This document shows, in pieces, positions 25,113 through 35,479 of a stretch of DNA of 42,230 bases (position 1 is its first letter; every line of letters begins with the position of its first letter). A program made the translations under genes and the position numbers. The notes below the pieces were generated by a model, which was not told the origin of the DNA, searched no databases, and was given only the letters and a program-made list of their open reading frames with translations. Source of the DNA: Mycobacterium sp. (GTDB taxonomy: Bacteria > Actinomycetota > Actinomycetes > Mycobacteriales > Mycobacteriaceae); the NCBI RefSeq assembly GCF_019247615.1, contig NZ_JAFBAT010000199.1, positions 1 to 42,230 of the forward strand. The letters run 5' to 3'.

Positions 25113-28100
25113 ATGACGCCCAAGCGCGTCGGGTTATACAACCCCGCGTTCGAGCACGATTCGTGCGGGGTAGCCATGGTCGTCGACATGCACGGCCGCC
25201 GCAGCCGGGACATCGTCGACAAGGCGATCACGGCGCTGCTCAACCTCGAACACCGCGGGGCTCAGGGCGCCGAGCCGCGCAGCGGCGACGGGGCGGGCAT
25301 TCTCATTCAGGTTCCGGACGCCTTCCTGCGGGCAAGTGTGGATTTCGAGCTTCCTCCTCCGGGCAGCTATGCCACGGGCATCGCGTTCCTGCCCCAGTCG
25401 TCCAAGGACGCCGCGGCGGCGTGTGCCGCGATGGAGAAGATCGCCGAGGCCGAAGGCCTGCAGGTGCTGGGCTGGCGGAAGGTGCCCACCGACGACTCGT
25501 CGCTGGGTGCCCTGTCCCGCGACGCGATGCCGACCTTCCGGCAGGTGTTCATGGCGGGGGCATCCGGCATGGCGCTCGAGCGCCGCACCTACGTCGTCCG
25601 CAAGCGCGCCGAGCACGAACTCGGCACCAAGGGCCCGGGCCAAGACGGCCCCGGACGCGAAACCGTCTATTTCCCAAGCCTTTCGGGCCAGACGCTGGTC
25701 TACAAGGGCATGCTGACCACCCCACAGCTCAAGGCGTTTTACCTTGACCTGCAAGACGATCGGCTGACCAGCGCGCTCGGCATCGTGCACTCCCGTTTCT
25801 CGACGAACACCTTCCCGTCCTGGCCGCTGGCGCATCCCTTCCGGCGCATCGCCCACAACGGGGAGATCAACACCGTCACGGGCAACGAGAACTGGATGCG
25901 GGCCCGCGAGGCCTTGATCAAAACCGACATCTTCGGCTCGGCGGACGACGTCGAGAAGTTGTTCCCGATCTGCACCCCGGGCGCGTCCGACACCGCGCGT
26001 TTCGACGAGGCGCTCGAACTACTGCACCTGGGTGGTCGCAGCCTGGCCCACGCGGTGTTGATGATGATTCCCGAGGCGTGGGAGCGGCACGAGTCGATGG
26101 ACCCCGCGCGGCGGGCGTTCTATCAGTACCACGCGTCGTTGATGGAGCCGTGGGATGGCCCGGCGTCGATGACGTTCACCGACGGCACCGTCGTCGGTGC
26201 CGTGCTCGACCGAAACGGCTTGCGCCCCTCCCGAATCTGGGTCACCGACGACGGCTTGGTGGTGATGGCCTCCGAGGCCGGCGTCCTCGACCTCGACCCG
26301 GCCAAGGTGGTCCGCCGGATGCGGCTGCAGCCCGGCCGGATGTTTCTGGTGGACACCGCCCAGGGCCGAATCGTCTCCGACGAGGAGATCAAGGCGGAGC
26401 TGGCCGCCGCGCTGCCCTACCAGGAGTGGCTCGACCAGGGTTTGGTGCCGCTCGACGAGTTGCCGGCCGGCAAATACGTCCGGATGCCGCACGACCGCCT
26501 TGTCAAGCGGCAGTTGGCTTTCGGCTACACCTATGAGGAGCTCAACCTGCTGGTGGCGCCGATGGTCCGCGCCGGTGCCGAGCCGATCGGCTCGATGGGC
26601 ACCGACACTCCGGTCGCCGTGTTGTCGCAGCGTCCACGGATGCTTTACGACTACTTCCACCAGCTCTTCGCCCAGGTGACCAACCCGCCCCTGGACGCCA
26701 TCCGTGAGGAGGTGGTGACCAGCCTGCAGGGGACCACCGGTGGAGAGTGCGACTTGCTCAACCCGGACGAGCACTCTTGCCGCCAGATCGTGCTGCAACA
26801 GCCGATTTTGCGGAACTACGAGTTGGCGAAGTTGGTCAACCTCAATCCCGACGACCAGGTCAACGGGCGTCCGCACGGCATGTGCTCCAAGGTGATTCGA
26901 TGTCTGTACCCGGTTGCCGAGGGTGGCGCCGGGTTGGCCGCCGCGCTGACCGAGGTGCGCGCAGCGGCGTCGGCGGCGATCGCCGACGGCGCGCGCATCA
27001 TCATTCTGTCCGACCGCGAGTCCAGCGAGGTGCTGGCGCCCATCCCCTCGCTGCTCGCCGTTTCGGCCGTGCACCACCACCTGGTGCGCGACCGGACCCG
27101 CACGCACGTCGGTCTGGTGGTCGAATCCGGGGACGCACGCGAGGTGCATCACATGGCGATGCTGATCGGGTTCGGCGCGGCGGCGGTCAACCCCTACCTT
27201 GTGTTCGAGTCGATCGAGGACATGCTCGATCGCGGAGTGATCGATGGTATCGATCGCCACACTGCGCTGAGCAACTACATCAAGGCGGCCGGCAAGGGCG
27301 TGCTGAAAGTGATGTCCAAGATGGGCATTTCGACGCTGGCCTCTTATACCGGCGCGCAACTTTTCCAGGCTGTCGGCATCTCCGAGGCCATCCTCGACGA
27401 GTACTTCACCGGGCTGAGCTGCCCGACCGGCGGCATCACGCTCGAAGATATCGCCGCCGATGTCGCCGCCCGCCACAACCTGGCATACGTCGATCGGCCC
27501 GACGAGCGTGCGCATCGCGAACTCGAGGTGGGTGGGGAATATCAGTGGCGCCGGGAGGGCGAGTACCACCTGTTCAACCCGGAGACCGTGTTCAAGCTGC
27601 AGCATGCCACCCGCACCGGGCAGTACAAGATCTTCAAGGAATACACCCGGCTCGTCGACGACCAGAGCGAGCGGATGGCATCGCTGCGCGGCCTGCTGAA
27701 GTTCCGCGCGGGTGTGCGGCCGCCGATTCCCCTGGACGAGGTCGAGCCCGCGAGCGAAATCGTCAAGCGCTTCTCGACGGGGGCCATGAGCTACGGCTCG
27801 ATCTCGGCGGAGGCGCATGAAACGCTGGCCATCGCGATGAACCGCTTGGGCGGCCGATCCAATAGCGGCGAGGGCGGCGAGGACGTCAGCCGATTCGAAC
27901 GCGACCCCGACGGGAACTGGCGCCGCAGCGCCGTCAAGCAGGTCGCCTCCGCGCGCTTCGGGGTCACCTCGCACTACCTGACCAACTGCTCAGACATCCA
28001 GATCAAGATGGCTCAGGGTGCGAAACCCGGTGAGGGAGGGCAACTTCCGGGGCACAAGGTGTACCCGTGGGTGGCCAAGGTCCGGCACTCCACGCCCGGG

Positions 28101-29696
28101 GTCGGGCTGATTTCGCCGCCGCCGCACCACGACATCTACTCCATCGAGGATCTGGCGCAGCTGATCCACGACCTCAAGAACGCCAACCCGTCCGCGCGGG
28201 TGCACGTCAAGCTGGTCTCCGAAAACGGGGTGGGCACGGTCGCGGCCGGGGTTTCCAAGGCGCACGCCGACGTCGTCCTGATCTCCGGACACGACGGCGG
28301 CACCGGAGCCACCCCGTTGACTTCGATGAAGCACGCCGGCGCCCCGTGGGAACTCGGACTGGCCGAGACTCAGCAGACGTTGTTGCTCAACGGGTTGCGC
28401 GACCGCATCGTGGTCCAGGTAGACGGCCAGCTCAAGACGGGTCGCGACGTGATGATCGCCGCCCTGCTCGGCGCCGAGGAGTTCGGCTTCGCCACGGCCC
28501 CCCTGGTGGTGTCCGGCTGCATCATGATGCGGGTCTGCCACCTCGACACCTGCCCGGTGGGCGTCGCCACCCAGAACCCGGTGCTGCGGGAGCGGTTCAA
28601 CGGCAAGCCAGAGTTCGTCGAGAACTTCTTCATGTTCATCGCCGAAGAGGTCCGGGAGTACATGGCGCAGTTAGGCTTCCGCACCTTCAACGAGGCCGTC
28701 GGGCAGGCGGGTGCGCTCGACACCACGCTGGCGCGCGCGCACTGGAAGGCGCACAAGCTCGATCTGACGCCGGTGCTGCACGAGCCGGAGTCGGCGTTCA
28801 TGAACCAGGACCTGTACTGCAGCTCCCGTCAGGACCACGGCCTGGACAAGGCGCTCGATCAGCAGCTTATCGTGATGAGTCGCGAGGCGTTGGATTCCGG
28901 CAAGCCGGTCCGGTTTTCCACCACGATCAGCAACGTCAACCGCACGGTCGGCACCATGCTCGGCCACGAGTTGACGAAAGCGTATGGCGGCCAAGGCTTG
29001 CCGGACGGAACCATCGACATCACGTTCGAGGGGTCGGCCGGCAACAGCTTCGGCGCCTTCGTGCCCAAGGGGATTACGCTGCGGATCTACGGCGACGCCA
29101 ACGACTACGTCGGCAAGGGACTGTCCGGTGGCCGCATTGTCGTCCGGCCTTCCGACAACGCGCCGGAAGGCTACGTCGCCGAGGAGAACATCATCGGCGG
29201 CAACGTGATTCTGTTCGGCGCCACCAGCGGGGAAGTCTTCCTGCGCGGCGCGGTCGGCGAACGGTTCGCGGTCCGCAACTCCGGCGCGCATGCCGTCGTC
29301 GAGGGGGTCGGGGATCACGGTTGCGAGTACATGACCGGCGGTAAGGTGGTCATCCTGGGCCGCACCGGCCGCAACTTCGCCGCGGGAATGTCCGGGGGCA
29401 TCGCCTACGTGTACGACCCGGACGGCGAGTTGCCGAAGAACCTCAACTTCGAGATGGTCGAGCTCGAAACCCTCGACGACGACGACGCCGACTGGCTGTG
29501 CGGCACGATTCAGGCCCACGTCGATGCCACGGATTCGGCGGTCGGCCAACGGATCCTGGCCGATTGGCCGCGCCAGCAACGGCATTTCGCCAAGGTGATG
29601 CCCCGGGACTACAAGCGGGTGCTGCAGGCGATCGCCGAGGCCGAGCGGGACGGCCTGGACGTCGACAAGGCGATCATGGCGGCCTCGCATGGCTGA
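25113..29696 (+). CDS. gltB: Glutamate synthase large subunit (GOGAT)
   Basis: 1527 residues. ATG 25113 gives [20 protein letters not shown], the start used by other mycobacterial GltB; C18 is the expected N-terminal nucleophile of the glutaminase domain after propeptide removal. The order is: glutamine amidotransferase class-II domain, central domain, FMN-binding TIM barrel ([35 protein letters not shown]), a 3Fe-4S site with cysteines at ~1136, 1142 and 1147, and the C-terminal beta-helix. It converts glutamine plus 2-oxoglutarate to two glutamates using electrons from GltD. The gltD start overlaps its 3' end by 8 bp. Confidence 0.99.
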   Translation: MTPKRVGLYNPAFEHDSCGVAMVVDMHGRRSRDIVDKAITALLNLEHRGAQGAEPRSGDGAGILIQVPDAFLRASVDFELPPPGSYATGIAFLPQSSKDAAAACAAMEKIAEAEGLQVLGWRKVPTDDSSLGALSRDAMPTFRQVFMAGASGMALERRTYVVRKRAEHELGTKGPGQDGPGRETVYFPSLSGQTLVYKGMLTTPQLKAFYLDLQDDRLTSALGIVHSRFSTNTFPSWPLAHPFRRIAHNGEINTVTGNENWMRAREALIKTDIFGSADDVEKLFPICTPGASDTARFDEALELLHLGGRSLAHAVLMMIPEAWERHESMDPARRAFYQYHASLMEPWDGPASMTFTDGTVVGAVLDRNGLRPSRIWVTDDGLVVMASEAGVLDLDPAKVVRRMRLQPGRMFLVDTAQGRIVSDEEIKAELAAALPYQEWLDQGLVPLDELPAGKYVRMPHDRLVKRQLAFGYTYEELNLLVAPMVRAGAEPIGSMGTDTPVAVLSQRPRMLYDYFHQLFAQVTNPPLDAIREEVVTSLQGTTGGECDLLNPDEHSCRQIVLQQPILRNYELAKLVNLNPDDQVNGRPHGMCSKVIRCLYPVAEGGAGLAAALTEVRAAASAAIADGARIIILSDRESSEVLAPIPSLLAVSAVHHHLVRDRTRTHVGLVVESGDAREVHHMAMLIGFGAAAVNPYLVFESIEDMLDRGVIDGIDRHTALSNYIKAAGKGVLKVMSKMGISTLASYTGAQLFQAVGISEAILDEYFTGLSCPTGGITLEDIAADVAARHNLAYVDRPDERAHRELEVGGEYQWRREGEYHLFNPETVFKLQHATRTGQYKIFKEYTRLVDDQSERMASLRGLLKFRAGVRPPIPLDEVEPASEIVKRFSTGAMSYGSISAEAHETLAIAMNRLGGRSNSGEGGEDVSRFERDPDGNWRRSAVKQVASARFGVTSHYLTNCSDIQIKMAQGAKPGEGGQLPGHKVYPWVAKVRHSTPGVGLISPPPHHDIYSIEDLAQLIHDLKNANPSARVHVKLVSENGVGTVAAGVSKAHADVVLISGHDGGTGATPLTSMKHAGAPWELGLAETQQTLLLNGLRDRIVVQVDGQLKTGRDVMIAALLGAEEFGFATAPLVVSGCIMMRVCHLDTCPVGVATQNPVLRERFNGKPEFVENFFMFIAEEVREYMAQLGFRTFNEAVGQAGALDTTLARAHWKAHKLDLTPVLHEPESAFMNQDLYCSSRQDHGLDKALDQQLIVMSREALDSGKPVRFSTTISNVNRTVGTMLGHELTKAYGGQGLPDGTIDITFEGSAGNSFGAFVPKGITLRIYGDANDYVGKGLSGGRIVVRPSDNAPEGYVAEENIIGGNVILFGATSGEVFLRGAVGERFAVRNSGAHAVVEGVGDHGCEYMTGGKVVILGRTGRNFAAGMSGGIAYVYDPDGELPKNLNFEMVELETLDDDDADWLCGTIQAHVDATDSAVGQRILADWPRQQRHFAKVMPRDYKRVLQAIAEAERDGLDVDKAIMAASHG

Positions 29697-31155
29697 TCCG
29701 ACTGGCTTCCTGAAGTTCACTCATCGGGAACTGCCGCGGCGCCGGCCTGTCCCGCTGCGGCTGCGTGACTGGAACGAGGTCTACGAGGACTTCGACGAGG
29801 GGACCCTGCGGGAGCAGGCAACCCGCTGCATGGATTGCGGTATACCGTTCTGCCACAACGGATGTCCGCTGGGAAACCTGATCCCGGAATGGAACGACCT
29901 GGTACGCCGGGGCCGCTGGCGCGATGCGATCGAGCGGCTGCATGCCACCAACAATTTTCCGGACTTCACCGGCCGGCTGTGTCCGGCGCCGTGCGAGCCG
30001 GCGTGTGTGCTGGGCATCAACCAGGATCCGGTGGCCATCAAGCAGATCGAGCTGGAGATCATCGACCGGGCCTTCGAGGAAGGCTTCGTGGTGCCGTTGC
30101 CGCCCGACACGCTGACCGGAAAGAAGGTCGCGGTGGTGGGTTCCGGCCCGGCGGGCCTGGCCGCCGCCCAGCAGTTGACCCGCGCCGGTCACAGTGTGAC
30201 CGTCTTCGAGCGCGAGGACCGCATCGGTGGCCTGCTGCGCTATGGCATCCCGGAATTCAAGATGGAAAAGCGCCACCTGGAGCGGCGGCTCGAGCAGATG
30301 CGGGCCGAGGGCACCGAGTTCCGGGCGGGCGTCAACGTCGGGGTCGACATCACCGCCGAGCAGCTGCGCGGCGACTTCGACGCGGTGGTGTTGGCCGGCG
30401 GCGCCACCGCCTGGCGTGATCTGCCCATTCCGGGCCGGGAGTTGGACGGCATCCATCAGGCGATGGAGTTCCTGCCGTGGGCGAATCGGGTGCAGGAGGG
30501 CGACGACGTTCTGGGGCCCGACGGGGAGCCGCCGATCACCGCGAAAGGCAAGAAGGTCGTGATCATCGGCGGCGGCGACACCGGCGCCGACTGCTTGGGC
30601 ACCGTGCACCGGCAGGGCGCCGTCGCGGTGCACCAGTTCGAGATCATGCCCCGACCGCCGGACGTGCGCGCACCATCCACCCCATGGCCCACCTACCCGC
30701 TGATGTACCGGGTCTCCGCGGCGCACGAAGAGGGTGGCGAGCGGGTGTTCGCCGTCAACACCGAGCAGTTCCTCGGCCGGGACGGGCACGTCACCGGGCT
30801 CAGGGCCCACGAGGTGACGATGCAGGACGGCAAGTTCGTCAAGGTCGAGGGTTCAGATTTCGAGCTCGAGGCCGATTTGGTGTTGCTGGCGATGGGATTC
30901 GTCGGCCCCGAGAAGGCCGGCCTGCTCACCGATCTCGGGGTGCAGTTCACCGACCGCGGCAACGTGGCGCGGGGCGCCGATTTCGACACGGCGGTTCCCG
31001 GCGTTTTCGTTGCCGGCGACATGGGTCGTGGTCAGTCGCTGATCGTTTGGGCGATAGCCGAGGGACGAGCCGCCGCGGCGGCCGCGGACCGGTATTTGAT
31101 GGGCTCGACGGCGCTGCCGGCGCCCATCCAGCCGACCGCGGCACCGCTTCAGTAG
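29689..31155 (+). CDS. gltD: Glutamate synthase small subunit (NADPH-binding)
   Basis: 488 residues. The Cys-rich N-terminus ([17 protein letters not shown], then [12 protein letters not shown]) supplies the 4Fe-4S clusters. It is followed by an FAD-binding [10 protein letters not shown] motif, an NADPH-binding [11 protein letters not shown] motif and the C-terminal FAD contact [18 protein letters not shown]. GltD passes electrons from NADPH to GltB. Its start lies inside the gltB 3' end, so the subunits are co-translated. Confidence 0.99.
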   Translation: MADPTGFLKFTHRELPRRRPVPLRLRDWNEVYEDFDEGTLREQATRCMDCGIPFCHNGCPLGNLIPEWNDLVRRGRWRDAIERLHATNNFPDFTGRLCPAPCEPACVLGINQDPVAIKQIELEIIDRAFEEGFVVPLPPDTLTGKKVAVVGSGPAGLAAAQQLTRAGHSVTVFEREDRIGGLLRYGIPEFKMEKRHLERRLEQMRAEGTEFRAGVNVGVDITAEQLRGDFDAVVLAGGATAWRDLPIPGRELDGIHQAMEFLPWANRVQEGDDVLGPDGEPPITAKGKKVVIIGGGDTGADCLGTVHRQGAVAVHQFEIMPRPPDVRAPSTPWPTYPLMYRVSAAHEEGGERVFAVNTEQFLGRDGHVTGLRAHEVTMQDGKFVKVEGSDFELEADLVLLAMGFVGPEKAGLLTDLGVQFTDRGNVARGADFDTAVPGVFVAGDMGRGQSLIVWAIAEGRAAAAAADRYLMGSTALPAPIQPTAAPLQ

Positions 31156-31170
31156 TCACTTCAGTCACTC

Positions 31171-31202
31171 CAGAAACGTCTGTATTCAATTCGGCGTTTC
31201 TG
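31171..31202 (+). terminator. Inverted repeat after gltD
   Basis: CAGAAACG (31171-31178) and CGTTTCTG (31195-31202) form a perfect 8-bp dyad, 16 bp after the gltD stop, with a 16-nt loop. No T-run follows, which is common for mycobacterial terminators. It could also be an operator for the downstream small ORF. Confidence 0.4.
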
Positions 31203-31309
31203 CCCACGTTTGCCAGACGCTTGTTGTCTAATAGATCTCTGTGGGCCCCATCCCATAGCAGTCACGGGGGAGTCCGCCCGGAACGGAACGATCGCAGGAA
31301 GTGATCACT

Positions 31310-31450
31310 GTGCATGTCAACCCTTTACCTCGGACGCGGATGGGTCGAATCGCCTGGTCATGGTTTCGTCACCCGATGAAGAGTCGCGAGTTTCCCGCCA
31401 AGCACGAACGCCTGATTACGGCCGAAGAACTGATGCTGTTCGGGGTGTAG
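31310..31450 (+). CDS. Possible 46-residue small protein
   Basis: A short ORF in the 450-bp gap after gltD. GTG 31310 lies 8 nt after an AGGAAG ribosome site; an in-frame GTG at 31301 is too close to that site. The peptide begins MHVNPLPRTRMGRIAWSWFR and ends in an acidic-amphipathic ITAEELMLFGV. It has a basic, Trp-rich N-terminal half and no membrane helix. About two thirds of its codons end in G or C, less than neighbouring genes. M. tuberculosis annotates a small gene (Rv3857c) in the equivalent place, but I could not compare them. The rest of the gap (31451-31606) shows nothing recognisable. Confidence 0.5.
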   Translation: MHVNPLPRTRMGRIAWSWFRHPMKSREFPAKHERLITAEELMLFGV

Positions 31451-31606
31451 GCACCGAGTTCGAACACCGTCGGCGGATATTGAAGTTTGCTCGCTAGCTG
31501 CCGGAGCACGGAAAGTCCGTTACGTCGGCGATGTGGTCGCTAGCCCGAGAGCGGCCGCGGGGATGGCGTCAGGCCGCGAAGGCGCAGCGGCCGCAACGCT
31601 CGGACA

Positions 31607-32458
31607 TCAGCCGTCCCACAGGCCCGAGTCCCGGATCGCTTCGGCCAGCGGCTCGAGTACGGCGACGTCGTGTGGCGGAGAGATGTAGACGATGCCGAGG
31701 TCGAGGCCCTCGGCGGCCAGCCCCGCCGCATCCTCGATGACCTGCCCGTAGTTGCGCTCCTCGTCCAGGCGGAGATGGGCCGACGTGACGATCTCTTTCG
31801 GGTCGCGCCCCAGGTCGGCGCAATGCGCGGCGAGTACGTCACGCTTGCGCGCGAACAGCTCGGGTGGCCCGCCGGCGAAGTTCCAGTGCTGGGCGTACCG
31901 AGCAGTGATGCGCAGCGTGCGCTTTTCCCCGCTGCCGCCGATGCAGATCGGCGGGTGCGGCCGCTGCGGCCCTTTGGGCTCGTTGCGGGCGCCCTTGAGG
32001 TGGTAGTACGTGCCCTCGAAGTCGGTGGTGTCCTCGCTGAGCAGTCCAATCAACACCTCACAGGCCTCTTCGAACCGGTCGAAGCGCTCCTTGATCGAGC
32101 CGAGCTCGATGCCGTAGGCGCCCGACTCCTCTTCGTTCCAACCCGCGCCGATGCCGAGCTCGAGGCGCCCGTCGGAGATGATGTCGAGTGCCGCGGCCAT
32201 ATTGGCCAGCACCGCAGGATGGCGGTAATGGATGCCGGTGACCAGGGTGCCCAGCCGCAGCCGCCCGGTGGCCTGCGCCAGCGCGGTGAGCGTCGTCCAT
32301 CCCTCCAGGCAGGGCCCGTTGCTGTCCGAGAAGATCGGATAGAAGTGGTCGAAGGTCCACCCGGAGTCGTAGACGTCGATGTCGTCGGCGGCCTGCCAGA
32401 CGGCGAGCATGTCCGCCCAGGTGGTGTTTTGTGGTGAGGTTTTGAACGCGAATCGCAT
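31607..32458 (-). CDS. LLM-class F420-dependent oxidoreductase
   Basis: 283 residues. It is a luciferase-like TIM barrel of the F420 family: WTFDHFYPIF near the start, LGTLVTGIHYRHPAVLANMAAALD, LGIGAGWNEEE and a late PICIGGSGEKRTL phosphate-binding segment. Mycobacteria carry many such enzymes with different substrates; the substrate here is unknown. It is divergent from the PHP gene with 56 bp between the starts. Confidence 0.92.
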   Translation of the reverse strand: MRFAFKTSPQNTTWADMLAVWQAADDIDVYDSGWTFDHFYPIFSDSNGPCLEGWTTLTALAQATGRLRLGTLVTGIHYRHPAVLANMAAALDIISDGRLELGIGAGWNEEESGAYGIELGSIKERFDRFEEACEVLIGLLSEDTTDFEGTYYHLKGARNEPKGPQRPHPPICIGGSGEKRTLRITARYAQHWNFAGGPPELFARKRDVLAAHCADLGRDPKEIVTSAHLRLDEERNYGQVIEDAAGLAAEGLDLGIVYISPPHDVAVLEPLAEAIRDSGLWDG

Positions 32459-32514
32459 GGAGTCGACGTTAGCCGCCCTTTATGACGCGCAACCAAACTA
32501 GGCACACTGGAACC

Positions 32515-33522
32515 ATGGATCCGGTAACGGCGCTGCGGCAGATCGCCTACTACAAGGACCGCAGCCGCCACGACCCCAGGCGCGTGATGGCGTATCGCAA
32601 CGCCGCCGACATCATCGAGGGTCTCGACGACGCCGCGCGGGAGCGACACGGTCAGGCCAACAGCTGGCAGACGCTGCCGGGCATCGGGCCCAAGACGGCG
32701 AAGGTCATCGACCAGGCCTGGTCCGGCCGCGAACCCGACCTATTGGTTGAATTACGTTCAGCCGCAGAGGATCTCGGCGGAGGCGACATTCGGTCCGCGC
32801 TGCGCGGGGACCTGCACCTGCACTCGAACTGGTCCGACGGGTCGGCGCCGATCGATGAGATGATGGCCACCGCATCGGCGCTCGGTCACGATTACTGCGC
32901 GCTGACCGACCACTCGCCGCGGCTGACGATCGCCAACGGGCTCTCGCCGGAGCGGTTGCGCAAGCAGCTCGACGTGATCGATGAGTTGCGCGACCAGTTC
33001 GCGCCGATGCGCATCCTCACCGGGATCGAGGTCGACATCCTCGACGACGGCGGCCTCGACCAGGAGCCGGAGCTGCTCGAGCGACTCGACGTCGTCGTCG
33101 CCAGCGTTCATTCCAAATTGTCGATGGATTCGACGGCGATGACTCGACGCATGGTGCGCGCCGTCTCCAATCCGCACGCCGACGTGCTGGGGCATTGCAC
33201 CGGCCGGCTGGTCGCCGGCAACCGCGGCATCCGCCCCGAATCGCAGTTCGACGCCGAGGCGGTGTTTACTGCGTGCCGCGATCACGGCACGGCGGTGGAG
33301 ATCAATTCCCGTCCGGAGCGCCGCGACCCGCCGACGCGGCTGCTCAAGCTGGCGCTCGAGATCGGCTGCGTGTTCAGCATCGACACCGACGCACACGCGC
33401 CCGGGCAGCTCGACTTCCTGGGTTATGGGGCCCAGCGTGCGGTGGACGCCGGCGTGCCCGTCGACCGGATTGTCAACACCTGGCCGCTCGACAAGCTGCT
33501 GGAGTGGACGGCGGCGAATTAG
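32515..33522 (+). CDS. PHP-domain phosphoesterase with helix-hairpin-helix N-terminus (Rv3856c-like)
   Basis: 335 residues from ATG 32515. An upstream ATG at 32482 is possible but leaves only 23 bp to the divergent gene, and the M. tuberculosis counterpart Rv3856c is of similar length. Residues 1-85 resemble the PolX N-terminal helix-hairpin-helix region (LPGIGPKTAKVI). Residues ~95-330 are a PHP metal-binding domain (GDLHLHSNWSDGS, LTDHSPRL, GIEVDI, VASVHSK, LGHCTGR, IDTDAHAP). No polymerase palm is present, so it is not a full PolX. It may be a DNA-processing or small-molecule phosphoesterase. It overlaps the polymerase gene tail to tail by 4 bp. Confidence 0.9.
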   Translation: MDPVTALRQIAYYKDRSRHDPRRVMAYRNAADIIEGLDDAARERHGQANSWQTLPGIGPKTAKVIDQAWSGREPDLLVELRSAAEDLGGGDIRSALRGDLHLHSNWSDGSAPIDEMMATASALGHDYCALTDHSPRLTIANGLSPERLRKQLDVIDELRDQFAPMRILTGIEVDILDDGGLDQEPELLERLDVVVASVHSKLSMDSTAMTRRMVRAVSNPHADVLGHCTGRLVAGNRGIRPESQFDAEAVFTACRDHGTAVEINSRPERRDPPTRLLKLALEIGCVFSIDTDAHAPGQLDFLGYGAQRAVDAGVPVDRIVNTWPLDKLLEWTAAN

Positions 33523-34733
33523 TCGGGTAGATGCGGCATTTCGAGGCCCGGGTCGCGGCCGACCAGCACCGCGGGCGTGAGTGCGGACTTGCCGTAACGA
33601 CGGCGGACCCGGTCGATCGCCGCCTCCAGGTCATCGGTGGCCGGCCCGGACCCGGACTCGCCGAACGGCAGCGTCAGCTGCTGGGCGCCGCTGCGGTCGA
33701 TGCCCGACACCGCGAAGCCGATCAGGGTCAATCCTCGTTCCGCGATCACGGGTGCCACCGAGCGCACCAGCTGCCGGGCGGCGGCCAGGATGGGCTGCGC
33801 CGACGACGTCGCCGATGACAACGTCCGCGACCGGGTGGCCCGGGTGAAATCGTCGAACCGCAGCCGCAATACCACCGTGCGCCCGGTGCGCCCGGCGGCG
33901 CGCATTCGCGCGGTGATTCGATCGATCAGGTTGACCACCACCGTGTCGACCTCGGCCGGCGACATCCGGTTGCCGTTGCGGCCCAGGGCTCGCTGGGCCC
34001 CCACCGAGCGCCGCCGCACGCCGGTGGTCACCCGCCGACGGTCGATGTTGCGCGACAGCGCATAGAGCTGTCGGCCCATCGCGGCTCCGACCAGCGCGGC
34101 CAGCGTCGATTCGCTCAGGTCGGCGACATCGGCGACAGTGCGGATGCCGTGCGCGTTCAGCTTCTCGGACGTCACGGCGCCGACACCCCAGAGCCGGCGC
34201 ACCGCCAGCGGCCGCAGGAACGTCAGTTCGCGATCGGGCGGTACCAGCAGGAGGCCGTCGGGCTTGGCCTCCTGGCTGGCGACCTTGGCGAGGAACTTCG
34301 TCCGCGCGACGCCGACCGTGATCGGCAGGCCGACGCGATCACGCACGTCAGCGCGCAGCCGTTCGGCGATCCGGACCGGCGAGCCCGCGACGCGGCGCAG
34401 CCCGCCGACGTCGAGGAACGCCTCGTCCACCGATAGCGGCTCCACGATCGGCGTGCAGTCGCGGAAGACCTCGAAAACCGCGTCGCTGGCGCGGCTGTAG
34501 GCCGTCATCCGGGGCGGCACCACCACGGCCTGCGGGCACAGGCGTCGCGCCTGTGCGCCGCCCATCGCCGTGCGCACGCCGTACGCCTTCGCCTCATAGC
34601 TCGCCGCCAGCACGACCCCGGCGCCGACGATCACGGGGCGACCGCGCAACGTCGGATCGTCGCGCTGTTCGACGGACGCGTAGAACGAATCCAGGTCCGC
34701 GTGCAGGATCGACGCGTCACACCGCACGACCAC
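33519..34733 (-). CDS. dinB: Y-family DNA polymerase IV (DinB type)
   Basis: 404 residues. Catalytic acidic residues are D13 (HADLDSFYASVE) and D103-E104 (LSVDEAF). The residue at the steric-gate position is Y18, so ribonucleotides should be excluded. A C-terminal QLTLPF fits the beta-clamp binding motif. The start is GTG (34733 or the in-frame GTG at 34727). It lies 30 bp after ethR on the same strand and is probably co-transcribed with it. M. tuberculosis has two DinB genes, neither located here. M. smegmatis has a third one (DinB3) near its ethA-ethR locus, of which this is probably the counterpart. Confidence 0.93.
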   Translation of the reverse strand: MVVRCDASILHADLDSFYASVEQRDDPTLRGRPVIVGAGVVLAASYEAKAYGVRTAMGGAQARRLCPQAVVVPPRMTAYSRASDAVFEVFRDCTPIVEPLSVDEAFLDVGGLRRVAGSPVRIAERLRADVRDRVGLPITVGVARTKFLAKVASQEAKPDGLLLVPPDRELTFLRPLAVRRLWGVGAVTSEKLNAHGIRTVADVADLSESTLAALVGAAMGRQLYALSRNIDRRRVTTGVRRRSVGAQRALGRNGNRMSPAEVDTVVVNLIDRITARMRAAGRTGRTVVLRLRFDDFTRATRSRTLSSATSSAQPILAAARQLVRSVAPVIAERGLTLIGFAVSGIDRSGAQQLTLPFGESGSGPATDDLEAAIDRVRRRYGKSALTPAVLVGRDPGLEMPHLPD

Positions 34734-34763
34734 ATGTTCGCACGGACGGCGGACAGCTTGGCG

Positions 34764-35402
34764 TCAGCGGGCCTCGCCGTAGACGCTGTTGACCCAGATG
34801 TGTACCAGCGTGTCGAGGAGTTGCTCGCTGGGCACCGAGGGCCGCGCGCCGGCGAAGGAGGTGAGCATCACCTTCTCGTTGAGCAGGTTGAGCGCCGCCG
34901 ACAGATGATCGGCCGGCAGGGTGACCGGCGCGGCCCCGCGTGCGCGTTCCGCCTCGATCACCGCGGTGATGTGACCCACCCACTTCTGCATGAACCGCGA
35001 CCAGAGGTCACCGAGGTCCTTGTTGGTGCGCGCGGCGTCGGCGGCGAGGGACACCGCCCGGTGGGCCCCGAATGTCTCGACGAACACGTTGATCCCGGTG
35101 CGCCACAGCGCCCTGCGGTCGGCGGGGGGATTGGCGACCATATTCTCCAAAGCGGAGTCGGCCTCCACGATCACCCGCTCGAAGAGGGTGAGCAGCACCG
35201 CGTCTTTGGACGGGAAATAGAAGTAGAACGTCGGCCGGGACAGCCCGGCCCCCTTGGCCAGGTCGTCGACGGAGATCTCGGTGAGCGGCCGTTCGGCCAG
35301 CAGGCGTTCGGCGGTGGACAGGATGGCCAGCTCGCGGTCGTCACCCGACGGGCGCGGCGAGCGCCGAGCGCGGGAGACGCGGGTTGAGCCGGCGGTAGTC
35401 AC
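34764..35402 (-). CDS. ethR: EthR, TetR-family repressor of ethA
   Basis: 212 residues from GTG 35402, the start that matches the M. tuberculosis EthR N-terminus; the frame extends upstream to 35435 through the operator and is not used. The HTH (ISVDDLAKGAGLSRPTFYFY) and the ligand-binding domain (MWRTGINVF-like, FMQKW, ALNLLNEK, LDTLVHIWVNSVYG) are highly conserved. EthR represses the divergent monooxygenase ethA by cooperative binding to their shared gap. It is probably the first gene of an operon with dinB. Confidence 0.97.
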   Translation of the reverse strand: MTTAGSTRVSRARRSPRPSGDDRELAILSTAERLLAERPLTEISVDDLAKGAGLSRPTFYFYFPSKDAVLLTLFERVIVEADSALENMVANPPADRRALWRTGINVFVETFGAHRAVSLAADAARTNKDLGDLWSRFMQKWVGHITAVIEAERARGAAPVTLPADHLSAALNLLNEKVMLTSFAGARPSVPSEQLLDTLVHIWVNSVYGEAR

Positions 35403-35420
35403 GACGACGAGTTTACACCG

Positions 35421-35472
35421 TGTTGAGAATTTCAACAGTATGTTGACTGATTCAACGCCGTGTTGATAGCGT
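35421..35472. promoter_or_regulatory. EthR operator and ethA promoter
   Basis: TGTTGA starts at 35421, 35441 and 35461, and TTCAAC starts at 35431 and 35451. This makes two and a half copies of TGTTGA-N4-TTCAAC repeating every 20 bp, about two helical turns. It lies exactly in the 77-bp gap between ethR and ethA, where EthR is known to bind as a multimer in M. tuberculosis. A -10 (TAGCGT, 35467-35472) overlaps the last half-site and lies only 7 nt before the ethA ATG, so the ethA mRNA is probably leaderless and blocked by bound EthR. Confidence 0.85.
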
Positions 35473-35479
35473 GGGCGCT

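Noticed and set aside
24179..25747. 522-residue plus-strand frame that includes a possible upstream ORF for gltB
   Set aside because: It runs antisense to the MinD-like gene and out of frame through gltB; composition is that of a shadow.
26019..27974. 651-residue open frame on the minus strand
   Set aside because: It is a GC-driven shadow antisense to gltB, with no domain pattern and no ribosome site.
31540..31606. GCGGCCGC palindromes near the LLM gene
   Set aside because: Two chance GC palindromes in GC-rich DNA; no consistent spacing or function.
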